Source: Stictocephala bisonia
Taxonomy: Eukaryota > Arthropoda > Insecta > Hemiptera > Membracidae
Direction: 5' to 3'
DNA: 64,000 nucleotides
Assembly: GCA_035578905.1 (NCBI GenBank)
Contig: JAQJVL010000177.1
Coordinates: 1,560,115 to 1,624,114 of the forward strand
In this document: positions 1-21,785 of the stretch, piece after piece
Numbering within the stretch: position 1 is the stretch's first letter
Layout: each line of letters starts with the position of its first letter
The notes under the pieces: generated by a model
What the model was told of the DNA's origin: nothing
What the model saw: only the letters and a program-made list of their open reading frames with translations
Databases searched by the model: none
Position numbers and translations under genes: made by a program

Positions 1-79
1 TCAACAAATTGTGCACCTTGGCTCCATTTGTTGACGCAGTACTATGTTGTTGATGTTTGTAGTTCTCTTCAGTTGCTGG

Positions 80-785
80 AAACAGTGTTTGCAAACGTTT
101 TCTAGTTTTTTCTTTTTGCATGTCACCCAACTCTTTGCAAACATTTGAGCGTGTTTCTGGGACCAAGAAACAGTGTTTTCTGTTTTCCGAACCAAATGGA
201 AAACACGCAAACATGTTTCCGTGTAGAGGACAAAATTAGAACGGAAGAGGAAGCTTGAACGAGTCATCGGGCGTCTGCGATGCTTCCAGTCGTCTAGCAA
301 GCAAGTGTGCAGTATCGGTCGTTGTCTTTGTCTTCAACTGTTCAAGATATCTACTACTACGTGGAACCAGGAACAAATTTCAAACTTAGTAGATTGTTTA
401 ATTCCCGTAGAGTTTTGTGGAACATAACTTGTCCAGGTTATAAGAACAGGGTTAAAAAACGTGACGCCCTAAAGGAAATCGCGCTAATTTTTTACGCGAC
501 TATTGTCAAAAAATACAACAAAAATAAAAGTTTTAAAAATACAATTAAGACGCGAACACAAGGCATTGTGTGAGAAAAAGTAGTAGTTCGCCCAAAAAAC
601 GTCTTCTTCAGTCCAAATCTGAGGAAACACTGTCCTACTAGCGTGGACACAAATTAATGACAAAAATTCATGTTTCTCTGTTGTTTCGAAACAGTTTGCA
701 AACAGTTGAAAAACATGAAGGAGAAACAGAGACTGTTTGCAACCCGTTTGTCAACTGTTTGCAAACATTGTTTCCAAGTGGGGAA
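80..785. mobile_element. Candidate DNA-transposon remnant with GTTTGCAAAC subterminal repeats
   Basis: The palindromic decamer GTTTGCAAAC occurs at 87-96, 694-703 and 757-766, with one-mismatch versions at 133-142 and 735-744. The copies flank a stretch that encodes a MADF-like peptide (307-573). Repeated short motifs near both ends of a coding fragment are typical of transposase-binding subterminal repeats. No clear terminal inverted repeat or target-site duplication is visible, so the borders and the superfamily are unknown. Confidence 0.35.
307..573 (+). pseudogene. MADF-like domain fragment
   Basis: An 88-codon open frame. Residues of about 27-60 resemble the core of the MADF (Myb/SANT-like) DNA-binding domain: a tryptophan in 'RRVLWNITCPGYKNR', followed by basic residues and 'ALKEIA', which match the usual LW...P.YKNR...A/W.EIA pattern. 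Only this core is recognisable. The flanks are low-complexity and the frame has no partner exon with clear splice sites. MADF proteins occur both as host regulators and as accessory proteins of PIF/Harbinger-like elements; the surrounding subterminal repeats favour the second, as inference. Confidence 0.4.
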
Positions 786-1032
786 TAGGCTTTTAGACTT
801 GAAAGAAAATTTATATTTCAAGGGAAACGCTGTTCTTGTGTAGTCATCCGTGGATTTTGTAATTTGTATTATAAATTAGTACAACAGTTTATCAGGGGTT
901 TATCAATATGGTAAATCTTTGTGGTGTTATATTCAATATCCTCATCATCTCCAGGTAGAGGATATTCTTTGATATAAAACTGCGTCGTTTCTAAACAAAA
1001 TGTTTTGAGCTTTAGCAACTTTTGGCGTCGGA

Positions 1033-1515
1033 ACTAGTGACGCAGTGCTGTCCCACATCTATTTGGGAATTAAGTGTTTTGGAAATTGTAGGCGATGAGT
1101 TCTGTTATTTTAATACTGTCATGGCTTACTCTCAATGGTTTTAATCGAAGTCGACACTACTAGAGAAGTCTGGGATGTCCGTGTTGAGTGTTGGGGAAAT
1201 AGGGAAAGGAACCGAGTACAAAGCTTGTCAGTTATCTGAAAACAGACCACGACTACGTTTTTCGGATCCCACGTAAAGTTCGCTTAGTTACCCTGACTAT
1301 TGGGTTAGTACAGTAGCAATAAATGCCCCTTGCTAAGGAACAATTATAAGAGGAGATCGGCCTATCATTTACAAAATAAGTAAATAAATTAATTAAAAAA
1401 AAATAATAATAATAATAAAAGAGTAGCATTGACTACACTCGTTCATCTAAACTCGTCACACTCATTCGCCCCTCATATTCCCCCTTGAATATCGCCTTCT
1501 TAATAATGAATAAGA
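1033..1515 (+). mobile_element. SINE-like repeat family A, copy 1
   Basis: Shares with copies at 5609, 8226 and 15898 the order: head 'GCAGTGCTGT', then 'GGAGATTGTAGGCGA', 'CTCAATGGTT', 'GTGGTTCGGATTCCACGTAA', 'CCCTGGCTATTGGG', and a tail 'CTTAATAATGAATAA'. This copy has an extra A/T-rich insertion around 1370-1425 before the final 'GACTACACTCGTTCATCTA' block. The head looks weakly tRNA-like but no clean B box survives. Confidence 0.7.
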
Positions 1516-1737
1516 AAATAGGAAAACAATGTACAAGTAAACAACTAGATGTTTCAACGTAAAGCTTCACACATTTCGAAGAAAGAACAATTTAAATAAC
1601 ATTACAAATTATATGAAACCTACTTTTAAATAATTTCAATTTTGCTTTTGAAAATTTAGTGCTTCTTGACTTTACGCGATAACAACTTAAAAAAAAATAT
1701 ATATATCTATGTTGAGAAGACATGTTCGATGGATAGT

Positions 1738-2765
1738 TCAAATTCAAATTCTTTATTTGCATCATAGATGTAAAAATACATTTCGATGTACGTCAAAAGA
1801 ATACAATAATATAATATATCGAATTTGATATCATTAATCAGTTAGAACATTAATCTCAATATTCATTACACAGTAAACAACTAGTGATATTACGTGAAGA
1901 TTATCAAACAGTTTGACAAATTATTGTAATTAAGTAACATAATAAAATGGATAGTGAATGAACATATTTTAAAGGTGTATATCGTGTTAAAGCTCAGACA
2001 AATTATAGAGAACTCTCCGGGACAAATAACGTCTTAATTTTCTTTTGAAATTCTGTAGATTCAAACATGATTTTATTTCTGCTGGTAACTTATTAAATAG
2101 ATGAACACCTCGGTAAAAAAATTGAATTACTACAAATTTCTAGATTGAAATTGTTTGTCATTAAAATGGATTTATTTCTAGTATTAATGTTATGACACAA
2201 TTTTTTGAAAGATGATTGATTTTGGATAGATAAATAGATGAAAAGAAAATTACTAAAGATGGTACAATTAAGACGTTATGCATCTCGAAGTGACCTCTAC
2301 AGCTCTCAGCCCGACCAAGTTCCCAAACAATCCTTAGCGCCTTCTTCTGTAATTTGAACACTCTTTCTAAATTATGCTTACTTGTGAAACCCCCAAAAAT
2401 AATACCATAAGACAAAACAGATTCGAAAATTCCGTAATATGAAGATAAAAGACTTTCTCGGGTTCCAATACGGCTTAGTTGTCTCATAGCGTAGATGGAC
2501 GAGTTCAGCTTCTTACAAAGTTTATCTATATGAGAATGCCATTTCATATTATTTTGGATTAACACCTAAAAATTTTGTGGAATGTAGAGGATTTAGTACA
2601 GAGTTATTGAGTTCAAAGCCAGTATGCTGAAATTGTTGATTCGATTGAGCTGAAAATTGAAGTACGGTAGAATTTGAGCTATTAAGATAAAGTCTATTAA
2701 GTGAAAACCACTCCATCAATAGTTCTAAAAGCGATTGATTTAATCTCGTTTTAACACAATTTACC
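1738..2765 (-). pseudogene. CR1/jockey-like LINE 3' end, decayed
   Basis: On the minus strand the sequence encodes the end of a non-LTR reverse transcriptase. About 2765-2580 gives 'ELLMEWFSLNRLYLNSS'. 2565-2161 gives 'MKWHSHIDKLCKKLNSS', 'ESVLSYGIIFGG' and 'LERVFKLQKKALRIVW', the typical thumb/C-terminal block. About 2100-1995 continues in another frame with 'NKLPAEIKSCLNLQNFKRK'. Frame changes and a stop at 2570 show that it is dead. The element ends in an AAATAAAG-type tail near 1740. The upstream reverse transcriptase palm and the endonuclease are missing, so it is 5'-truncated. Confidence 0.8.
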
Positions 2766-3778
2766 TAAAATGAATAACATTTAATTGCATATAGAACACA
2801 GTAAGTATATGGGAGGAATATTTAGATTCAGTTGTTCAGTTTATTAAAACTGTTTTTTTAGTTGGCATTACTTTTTTCAAGCAATGAATACAAAGCCACT
2901 GTTGAACAGTCGACAGACCTACAGCGGACGTACACTTACTGTCAGCGGGCTAAGATATGATGTACTACTTCAACCGGACGGTTCGTGTTTATCGTTGTAA
3001 AGAGAGTTTTAGCACTGTATGTTAAACGAGTACGATAAACGCTATACGTTATTCTTCTACGTTTAGCGTTTACCGTACTACATGACGTATGACAGGCCCG
3101 CTTTTCACGAGGTTTGCCGTATTGTCGTAGCGTGCAGTTAAACTCAGCTGTTGATATAAACATAACCTAAAAGTTAGCTGTTCGCGTCCCATGAAAACTG
3201 CGTTCGAACGTTTACCTTGCTTAACATGGAAATCAGAGGTTGAGATTTGTCATAAATGAAGATGTAATTTTATTAAAAGAAGTGTTGTGTGTAAACACAA
3301 CATTTTTCCATTTTCCGGTTCATTTATCGAACTCACGTAATCAATTAAAACAGCATTTTCTAGTTCTTGACACGTTATAGGCCCTCAAGGTAAGGTCAAA
3401 ATTCCATCTATAACATACGGGAATAAAGACAAATAAAGTACAAACTAGAATGAGGGTAAACTTTGTATTTAAAAGCATTTGGTTTAGCGGTGAGTATACG
3501 TTTCAGTTATGGAGCTGCAAAAACTATTTTTGCACACTAAAGTTTAAACGTAAATTTTAACGTTTATGGTTAGCGTTTAACGTGAATTTTGTGAGATGGC
3601 AAAAACTCTATAATTATTTTATAGTGGACGCCGTACGTTTATTGGAAATCCAAAATATTGGAACGTAAGTGAATTTTATTAGTTTCTTATTTAAAATCGT
3701 CAAGAATGATATTTAATGTTTCACGTATTTGACTGTAAAAAGGAAATTTACAACGTTCGTCTGGCGGTTCACCAGAAC
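2766..3778. other. No gene recognised
   Basis: AT-rich with scattered CG-containing blocks (2900-3150, 3540-3660) that include repeated 'AACGTTTA'/'TAACGTTTA' words. Short open frames here show no recognisable domain. It may be old transposon sequence, but no terminal repeats could be paired. Confidence 0.5.
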
Positions 3779-4497
3779 CAAGGTAAGTAGAATAACATAA
3801 GGTAGGTATCATGATGACGTCGTTGGAGAGATCGTTCCACCAGGTGTTGAAATAAGCGTTATTTTACGGAACAGAATAAACGAAAGTATTGCTAAAAAGA
3901 AACTGTTATCGCAGTAGCCGGTCGTGGTAAACTATAACTAATATTTGTAATAACTGGAACAGGGGAAACTGTTTGGCCGGTAGCACCTTAACGTGAGAAC
4001 GCGTACTAAGCCTATGTAAACCAAACAACTCAACGTTACTAAATTTTGTAGAAATATTTTTTAGAACCGACATAATTTTATTTTCTTCATTTAAAAAATT
4101 AGGAAGAATAATATCGCCCTTTATTTATATTATAATAGTGTCCATTCCTAATTATATACAATATGACCAAACATATGTATTTCTAGGTTAACAATACTTC
4201 TCATTATATTTTAATGATTTCATTACATTAAATTCTTCTTAAATTAATCAAACATATTAATTATTGACAATAGCTTTAAAAAAATAAGTAAATAGTAAAT
4301 AAATATGAAACACTAATGTGAGAAATCAGTTATAAAACATTATTATTAAAATATTAGGCTAACGTAACGTGTTACTGTAGTACTCTGCAAGTCGTTACAA
4401 CACTGTTCCTCAAACACAGTGACAGCTCCTGCTCAAAGTCAGCTGATCTCTCCAGTGACGTCATCATGATCCCTACCTTATAATTATATTTACCTTG
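3779..4497. mobile_element. hAT-like MITE (719 bp)
   Basis: Ends are inverted repeats. The left end starts CAAGGTAAGTAGAAT and continues to GGTAGGTATCATGATGACGT; the right end read inward starts CAAGGTAAATATAAT and continues to GGTAGGGATCATGATGACGT, about 60 bp in all. The flanks are ACCAGAAC on the left (3771-3778) and ACTAGAAC on the right (4498-4505), an 8-bp target duplication with one mismatch, as the hAT superfamily makes. No transposase frame is left, so it is non-autonomous. Confidence 0.7.
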
Positions 4498-4588
4498 ACT
4501 AGAACTACCGTGGACTAGAATAGATATTCACCTATCAAATATTTTAATACGTTTATTATTATGAACTGAATTGTCGAAATAGGGTCGG

Positions 4589-4960
4589 CCATGTTGGTTT
4601 TAATCCCATAAGAACAATGTTATTTGTGAATTCATATTTTTTCGTTATTTATTGACCAAAAGTTGTGTCATTTTAAACGTTATCATATTGCGCGTTGGGT
4701 TTGCTTTTGATATTTTGAATACATACGCCTAGTTTTGAAAAATATATGAAAATAAAAAATTCGAACTAAATGTTTTTTATTTTTTTTCTTTAAAACTAAT
4801 TAGGAGTTCGCAAAGCAATTCCAACTAGCAATTCCATTCTTGATAAAAATGCAATTTGTTTTGAACAAATCTGTTTATAAAATAACTGTAATATCGATAC
4901 GCGTGATCGTATGTCTGGTTCGAAAATAATTTTGTTCTTATGGGATTAAAACCAACATGG
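4589..4960. mobile_element. MITE with about 28-bp terminal inverted repeats
   Basis: The left end 'CATGTTGGTTTTAATCCCAT' continuing to AAGAACAA (4590-4617) is repeated perfectly in inverse orientation at 4932-4959. The interior is AT-rich and non-coding. No target duplication could be read with confidence, so the superfamily is not assigned. Confidence 0.7.
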
Positions 4961-5608
4961 ACGACAGCCTCCGGTAGCTTCTGCATCGGACTTGGTACTT
5001 AAGGAAACTAACACCTTAAAACGGCCGTATTTAGCTATTTAAATATTGAGAACGTCACCATGTAAGGACGGACGAAGCTGTTCCAAAACAGTAAATCCAA
5101 ATCGAGGAATAGGAACGTGGAACGGAAATAATCGGATGTTGAATTTCGAGCGACCCTTATCTATCGCGTAGACCTTTGGTCGGCCGGAAACTAATGTGGT
5201 CAGCGTGAACGTTTACATGTATTGTACCCAACGTCAGATTGGTATCGGACACCGATGTATTGCTGTCGCGGTACAAACCACAATAGTGTTATAATACTCT
5301 GTGAGATAGACAGGAAGTTGTCGTTCTACGGCCGGCCGGATATAGCCGGTAGAAATATTTGTCACCCCCTTGATAGAAGGCCAATATCCTGGCTAGGAAA
5401 TTGTTGAACCCGCGTCAAATAGTTGGGCGACACCGTATTTACATTGTATCGATAACTGTTTCCGTTTAAGTTTGTAACGACCGAGGCGTAAACGGAGTGA
5501 AACCTCGAGTGTTGTGATTTTACAATAAAAGCAGAAGTAATCTGTCTCCAGTTAGAAAGGCTTAATGTTTGAACTTTCCGAAACACTTGCGATGGTAACA
5601 TTATGATT
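4961..5608. other. No gene recognised
   Basis: Slightly more GC than its surroundings and rich in CG dinucleotides. Short overlapping frames on both strands (5222-5407 +, 5362-5601 -) show no known domain and oppose each other. Nothing functional can be supported. Confidence 0.4.
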
Positions 5609-6010
5609 CGATGGTGGCGCAGTGCTGTAACTCAGCTACTTGGGGGACAGCGTTGAGGAGATTGTAGGCGATAGGCCCCGGCGTCCGCTCAATGGTTGCC
5701 ATCGACGTGGACACTTCTAGAGAAGTCTCGGGTGTCCATGTTGGATGGTGGTTAAGGTTCGGATGTTGTGTAGGGAGATGAACTGAGTGTCAAGCTCGTA
5801 AATTAACTGAAAATCAGACCAACACTACGTGGTTCGGATTCCACGTAAAGCTGTAGGTCCCTTATTTGCCCTGGCTATTGGGCTATTAATAAATAGCTGT
5901 TTCTGAGAAACAGTTGACCTTAGTTTGAAACAATGACTACACTCGTTCATCTACACTCATCACACTAATTCGCCTATATCTTGACGATCGGTGACTTAAT
6001 AATGAATGAA
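5609..6010 (+). mobile_element. SINE-like repeat family A, copy 2
   Basis: The best preserved copy of the family. It runs from 'GGTGGCGCAGTGCTGTAACT' through 'CGTCCGCTCAATGGTTGCCA' and 'GTGGTTCGGATTCCACGTAA' to 'ACGATCGGTGACTTAATAAT'. The last word has the same ending as the copies at 1515, 8672 and 48472. Confidence 0.75.
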
Positions 6011-6700
6011 TTTACTTGCCAACTGGTCATTTATGACTTAACAGACTTGCGTAATTATGATAAACATTAGTGAGATATCACTATTGTTCGATGAATATTT
6101 TGAATTTTAAATTTATCTGCAATACTTTGATTTGTAGGCTAATTTGAAGTCTCGAAAAAATTCAAAATGATAAATTCCTTTATATTTTCTTTACGTACCC
6201 TCTAAAATGCTATGGTACAGGGTGAGTAGCGTATTCACGGCCGCACGGATTACTAAGCTCCCTCCACCAGTCATTCTTTACGTATATCACCCCATCTTGT
6301 CGTCAAACAGTGCTAATTTGATCGCGTTAAAACATCAAGGTGACCGTTTTCCAAACCGTCAAGTCACCGTGGAAAGTCGATAATGCATTTGGTAGGTATA
6401 CCTTCTTACCGACGCAGGTATAAACAATGATGGCCGACTACCTCCGTAACATTGCGTATTAATCTGTACATATTCGTTTCGAGTTTATAGCAATAACGAT
6501 CTCTCCTACGGCGTCCAATTGTCTGGTTCTTTTTTATCTCTAAATTTTCGAGAATTAGCTTAGAACAACGAATTTTTTTGAATGTGGTGATTTACTTCGA
6601 GCACGTAGGCTAATGGCGTTGAGTAAGGATTTACTGTACGCTGTTTGGATTTCCTAAAGAGCTAGTCGGGCTTTCGTCCGTAAGAGAACGCTATCGACAG
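6011..6700. other. No gene recognised
   Basis: Mixed-composition sequence without a long open frame, RNA gene or paired terminal repeats. A short CG-rich part at 6220-6430 resembles old transposon sequence but matches nothing else in the window. Confidence 0.4.
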
Positions 6701-6710
6701 GAACTTAGGG

Positions 6711-7030
6711 TGCATCCTATAGTTTGGATGAAACCATGGACTATATAAATAAGAAGACTGCCCGCACCAATGGGTCTCGTGAAGCCGGAATTCATGTTTG
6801 GTGAAATTAGTTCGTGTTCGGTGTTCACAGGTAGCGCCAGAAGTCTCCCTCTCTCTGTCACTTGATCCCTCTTCCTCCAGCTCACGCTGAAGTGACTGTT
6901 AGCTGAGCTAATAGTTTTCCAAACAGTCGTTGGAGCGTTCATTTGAAACAGTTCACCGTTAGATAGCATTACAGGCGCGCGTCTACAGCACATGCATTGC
7001 TGTTTGCTTTGGTGTGTCTGTCTGTTTCCA
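6711..7030 (+). repeat. Long interspersed repeat family R, copy 1
   Basis: Shares an ordered series of blocks with 19380-19610 (+), 7190-7620 (-) and 35697-35965 (-): 'GAAGACTG', 'TGGTGAAATTAGTTC', 'TTCACAGGTAGCG', a CT-rich stretch, 'CTCACGCTGAAGTGACT', 'AACAGT', then 'GTCTACAGCACATG'. No protein or tRNA promoter is visible. Identity between copies is only moderate, so this is an old family of unknown class. Confidence 0.6.
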
Positions 7031-7189
7031 CAGTCAGTGCCGATTCAGTAAAATTCCTTATCTTCTCACTCCTGCTTCCATTTCGTAACTTGCGCAGCAA
7101 ATCGACTCGTGATCACTTATCGGCCGATAGATGATAAACCAAGAAGTTTATCTTGGGCATGTAGAGTTTAATAGCGCTGACTCTAGAAA

Positions 7190-7620
7190 CAAACAGCTGA
7201 TCAAGCCAATGTACTGCTATCTAACGGGTGATTCGTTTCAAATAAGCGCTCGGACGTCTATTTGGCGTCTGTTAGGTCACTTCAGTATGTGCTGCAGATA
7301 GACGACAGACAGAGGGACGAAGAGATATAGATAGAGAGAGATATAGATAGAGAGAGAGAGAGGGGGGTGGGGAGGGAAAGAGAGAGGGCGGGAGGGAGAG
7401 GGAGAGAGAGGGAGAGGGAGGGAGAGAGAAGGAGAGAGAGGTAGAGAGAGGGAGTGGGAGAGAGAGAGGGAGAGGGAGTGGGAGAGAGAGTGGGAGAGGG
7501 AGAGGGGGGCCTCTGGTGCTACTCCTGAAGACAGAAGAAAAAAAATTTCACCGAACTCACAGGACCGTTAAGACCCATCTGAGTGGACAGTCCTCTGTTT
7601 GTTTCCACAGTCAACGCTAG
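7190..7620 (-). repeat. Repeat family R, copy 2 (inverted, with expanded GA tract)
   Basis: Read on the minus strand, this repeats the blocks of the copy at 6711-7030, so the two face each other across about 160 bp. The short CT/GA-rich segment found inside every copy has here grown into a tract of about 190 bp (7321-7510). The right part, 'CTGAGTGGACAGTCCTCTG', pairs with 'CTGCCCGCACCAATGGGTCT' of copy 1 and with 35917-35937. Confidence 0.55.
7321..7510. repeat. GA-rich microsatellite
   Basis: An almost pure purine strand of GAGA, GGGA and GATAGA units with G runs. It sits inside repeat R copy 2 and ends about 200 bp before a METTL9 exon. Long polypurine tracts can form triplex structures; that is general knowledge and not shown here. 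Confidence 0.9.
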
Positions 7621-7656
7621 TAGTACTGTATTTACTTAGTACCTAGTTTTTATTAA

Positions 7657-18633
<10,977 letters not shown>

Positions 18634-19245
18634 CACAGGTATCATTTTGTGCAAATATTGTGCTTAATGAAATGTTTGAGAAACTATATTTTTGCTTTAT
18701 TTTATACAACCTATTTACATCCCCTAACTTTTCTCCGTCTGTAGTATCTAAGTATACAGTCTTAGGCCGGCCACACACTGAATGCTACACTTTGACTCGA
18801 GATGAAACAAAATGTCACAAGGCGTGTGGACAATCTTTCCTCCATGGTGATGTTTAGGCATGGCGCTGCCATGCACACTGCCTGCAAAATTGTTGCAAGT
18901 CACTCGAAAGACGTTGCGCGACATCGTGTGTCTCATCCAATTTATGGCGCGAGTCAGTGCACCATCAACAAGTTGATCAATGTGTGCGTGTAGTATCAGT
19001 ATCAACATAGTAAGGTAATGTTTTTACCACTGTAAGCTAATTTTATTATTTTTGTAGTTTTTTTTATCATTATAGGGATTTAGCACAACATTTTCTTGAA
19101 TCAATATTTTTTTTAGATGAAAATTAATTAGAATTGTACATTGGGGAAAATATAAAAACACATTGGTGTTTTTACACTTTGTCAATACATGCACAATTTT
19201 CAGTGCCATTGGCGCTTTCATCACGTCAGCTTGCCACTGAAAATG
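18634..19245. other. METTL9 3' flank, no gene
   Basis: Contains a GC-richer segment at 18770-19000 with several CG and 'CACACA/TGTGTG' words that could be an old transposon, but ends could not be paired. No clear AATAAA follows the METTL9 stop closely, so the transcript end is undetermined. Confidence 0.4.
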
Positions 19246-19249
19246 TACG

Positions 19250-19350
19250 CTATGTGATGTGTCTATACACGTTAGTGGCCTTGTCTTCTTAACTAAGTTT
19301 GTTGATGTCCTGTGTGTCCAGTTTACATTAAGCCCTGTCCTGACCCTGCG
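19250..19350 (+). mobile_element. Penelope-like 3' end fragment
   Basis: 'CTTGTCTTCTTAACTAAG', 'TTTGTTGATGTCCTG' and 'AAGCCCTGTCCTGACCCT' follow the same order as the outer end of the right Penelope copy (15310-15385: 'CTTGTCTTTTAAGGTAAG', 'TTTGCTGATGTCCTA', 'CCTGGCCTAGTGCCCT'). No coding part is present. Confidence 0.5.
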
Positions 19351-19379
19351 ATCTATTCTATTGAATACAGATACAAGAA

Positions 19380-19610
19380 GCTCATATGGGTCCTGTGAAG
19401 CTGGTTTTCCAGTTTGGTGAAATTAGTTCACATTCGGCTTTCACAGGTAGCGTCAGCAGTCTCTCTTCATCCTTCTCCAGCACACGCTGATGACGAATAA
19501 GCCAAACAGTCATCTGAGCACTAATTTAAAACCAGTCACCATTAGCTAGCAGCACATGTGCTGCGTCTACACCATATGAATTTACTTGGTCGTTTGTTTC
19601 TATAGTATAT
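19380..19610 (+). repeat. Repeat family R, copy 3
   Basis: Shares 'TGTGAAGCTGG', 'TTTGGTGAAATTAGTTCACA', 'TTTCACAGGTAGCGTCAG' and 'CACACGCTGATGA', then 'CACCATTAGCTAGCAG' and 'CTGCGTCTACA', with the copy at 6711-7030 in the same orientation. Confidence 0.65.
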
Positions 19611-20380
19611 GCCTATAACTAACCTAAAAAAGGGTATTTTAAATGAGGATTAACTGTAGCAAATTTGAAACAAAGGCCAACCTTTAAAAATGTTTAATAC
19701 CTCAGTGTGAACCATTTACTACAATATTATATATCCATAATAATAATTTCTATGGACTGATTGTCCAAGGAATAAATAATGCACTTAAAAATGTCATAGA
19801 CACATTAAACTAAGTGATATTTCCATTAAATTGGTTATAAAAATATTAATTTTATGTTTTTAGGTCCCTGTTTTCAATATTAAAAGCCAAGATAACTTGC
19901 CAACAAATTTAATCATCAATTCTAAACTTAGTCATATTTTCTAATTTAATTCTTTAAAAAAATAACAATAATTCAGTCTGAAAAATAATTTAAAAAAATA
20001 ATAAAACCCTTATAAATCCAGATTTCCAAAAATTTCAGTTTTAATTTTTAAATTGTACTGTAAAAAATTACAGTTTGTACTAGATTTCTTGTTGATTCAA
20101 TAATTATTTTTATGCGCAGTGTTGGTTGCGTTGACCTCCACTTATTGGAACTGAAGGTAAAGGAATGGTACTGAAGAATCTGTCAAATGCCTTACAAGTA
20201 TCATTCTTTTCACGATTAATATAAGATGAAATCCTTTTACCTTCATATACAGTATATGAAGAGTTACCTTTACTATAATTACTGTTGGTTGATTACGAAA
20301 CTTTATGCTAGTGTAACTTACATAATCAAGAACAAAAAATGTTCTTGCTGGTAAAAAAATTTCTTACATGCTCGTACAAA
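19611..20380. other. AT-rich, nothing recognised
   Basis: Long A/T stretches with no open frame above background. A short inverted pair around 20155-20275 ('AGGTAAAGG' and 'ACCTTTACT') is too weak to call. Confidence 0.4.
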
Positions 20381-20387
20381 TAAATAG

Positions 20388-20630
20388 AGCAGCCGTAGCT
20401 AAGGGGCTGAGGCAGTGGTATGCCACATAGCTGTTCAGGTTCGATTCCCGGTATGACCATGTTTAGATTTTACCCCTGTGACTCTCTTGTGGTTCGGAAG
20501 TCTTAAGTCAGCGCTACAAAAATGGGATCGTCTAAGCAGGCTTGGGAACTGTGTCTTAATTGGGCATTTTTCTATAAAAAGACTTACTCTTTTTTATTTT
20601 GTTATATAAATAAATGATTGTAATCTCGAT
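20388..20630 (+). mobile_element. tRNA-derived SINE family B, copy 1
   Basis: The head 'GAGCAGCCGTAGCTAAGGGG' with an A-box-like 'TAGCTAAGGGG' is followed 35 bp later by the B box GGTTCGATTCC (20439-20449), the internal RNA polymerase III promoter of a tRNA. The body includes 'GTGACTCTCTTGTGG', 'GGGATCGTCTAAGCAGG' and an AT-rich tail ending near 'ATAAATAAATGATTG'. A decayed relative is at 30241. Confidence 0.7.
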
Positions 20631-21231
20631 TTAAAACCTTGGTACTGGTGCAATCGTCTTAGAGGGTGAAGAGCTATTTTAATCGGCTAGAGAAGTGCGG
20701 CTTTCTTTTATATTCCAAACTATACAAATAATTTGGAAAATACGGTTCTATCACATGCAAACAGTCATTATATTAACAATTTATGTAAAATCTACCAAAT
20801 AAATTTATTACATCAATGTTATACATTAACTTTCAATACTGTACTGCCTATACATAGAACGCAAACTGCTCTTCTATGAATTATCTAGCAAACCAAAGCC
20901 AGACTTAGCATAGCAGACATGGAACACTCTGCTTTACATTCTATAACACAGTAAATCCGAGCGTGTTATAACCAGGCACTACTATATTATCAGAATTAGA
21001 ATTTTTGGATCAAAGACTAAAACTATTGATTGGTTTATTAGCTTTTTTGATAAGTGGGAGCAAATTGTCAGTATCAGTGGAGTTCAAAGTGCCATAACAT
21101 AGATTATGGTGTAATCCAAGGCCTTACAATTTTAGCATAATTTTATCCTCCTCCATTCTTAAAATCCCTAATAGCGTATGCCTACATGGCAATGGCACAT
21201 TAAATAGTGAGTAAATGCACTGACCTATTGG

Positions 21232-21420
21232 TTTTGAAACCGTCGAGCAGTCTAAGGCAGTTTACTCTGACCAGGTACAACGCCGAGGATTGTCAGTTCA
21301 AATCTAATTCAGACTGGTACTTTTTTCTGTACAACTTTGTAGAGGCACTGGTCTGTGACATAGTGCCTACCCTAAATCGACAATTTCCAACTTGGGGGAT
21401 AAAGTTGACGGAATCAGTGT
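21232..21420 (+). mobile_element. tRNA-Leu-like SINE family D
   Basis: 'GTCGAGCAGTCTAAGGCAGT' resembles the A-box side of tRNA-Leu (GCCGAGCGGTCTAAGGC), and 'GTCAGTTCAAATCT' (21293-21306) is a B-box-like word at the expected distance. A body of about 110 bp follows with no second copy in the window. Confidence 0.5.
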
Positions 21421-21431
21421 TTCTAATATAC

Positions 21432-21711
21432 AAGGGTTGTGAGTAAATAAAGGTCAGACATTTAGCTATTTTTCAACGTAGTCCCCGTCATGATCAATGA
21501 ATGCACTTTTGGAGTCGGTTCGGGAACTTTTTCATACTCATGTCATTCCAATCTCCTGCCAACTACTGCAGGAAGGAATTGTCAGTTTTTGTCACTTAAC
21601 AATTTCATTGTCTCAAGTGTTGTTACAAGTCGAGAGATAAAAGAGTCAATTATTCAAACTTGGTGGGAATGTTGATTTTTCCATCCTTCGTCAACGGCTG
21701 CTGAACCAAGA
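21432..21711 (-). pseudogene. Second mariner-type transposase fragment
   Basis: On the minus strand 21510-21466 reads 'KSAFIDHDGDYVEK' then TAG, the characteristic last residues of mariner transposases (IDxxGDYVEK). The terminus 'CAAGGGTTGTGAGTAAATAA' lies outside it. Further upstream on this strand only frameshifted pieces remain up to about 21711, after which the sequence changes close to the other mariner's left end. Heavily decayed. Confidence 0.55.
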
Positions 21712-21785
21712 ATGAGCGTTGCAGAGGGGTGGAGGCTGGTCAGTATGGTGGTGGGGGAAGTGAGGAATACGTCACTGTTGTCATA

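Noticed and set aside
7321..7510. Coding or regulatory meaning of the purine tract before the METTL9 exon
   Set aside because: It is a simple GA microsatellite inside a repeat. Any effect on splicing would be speculation.
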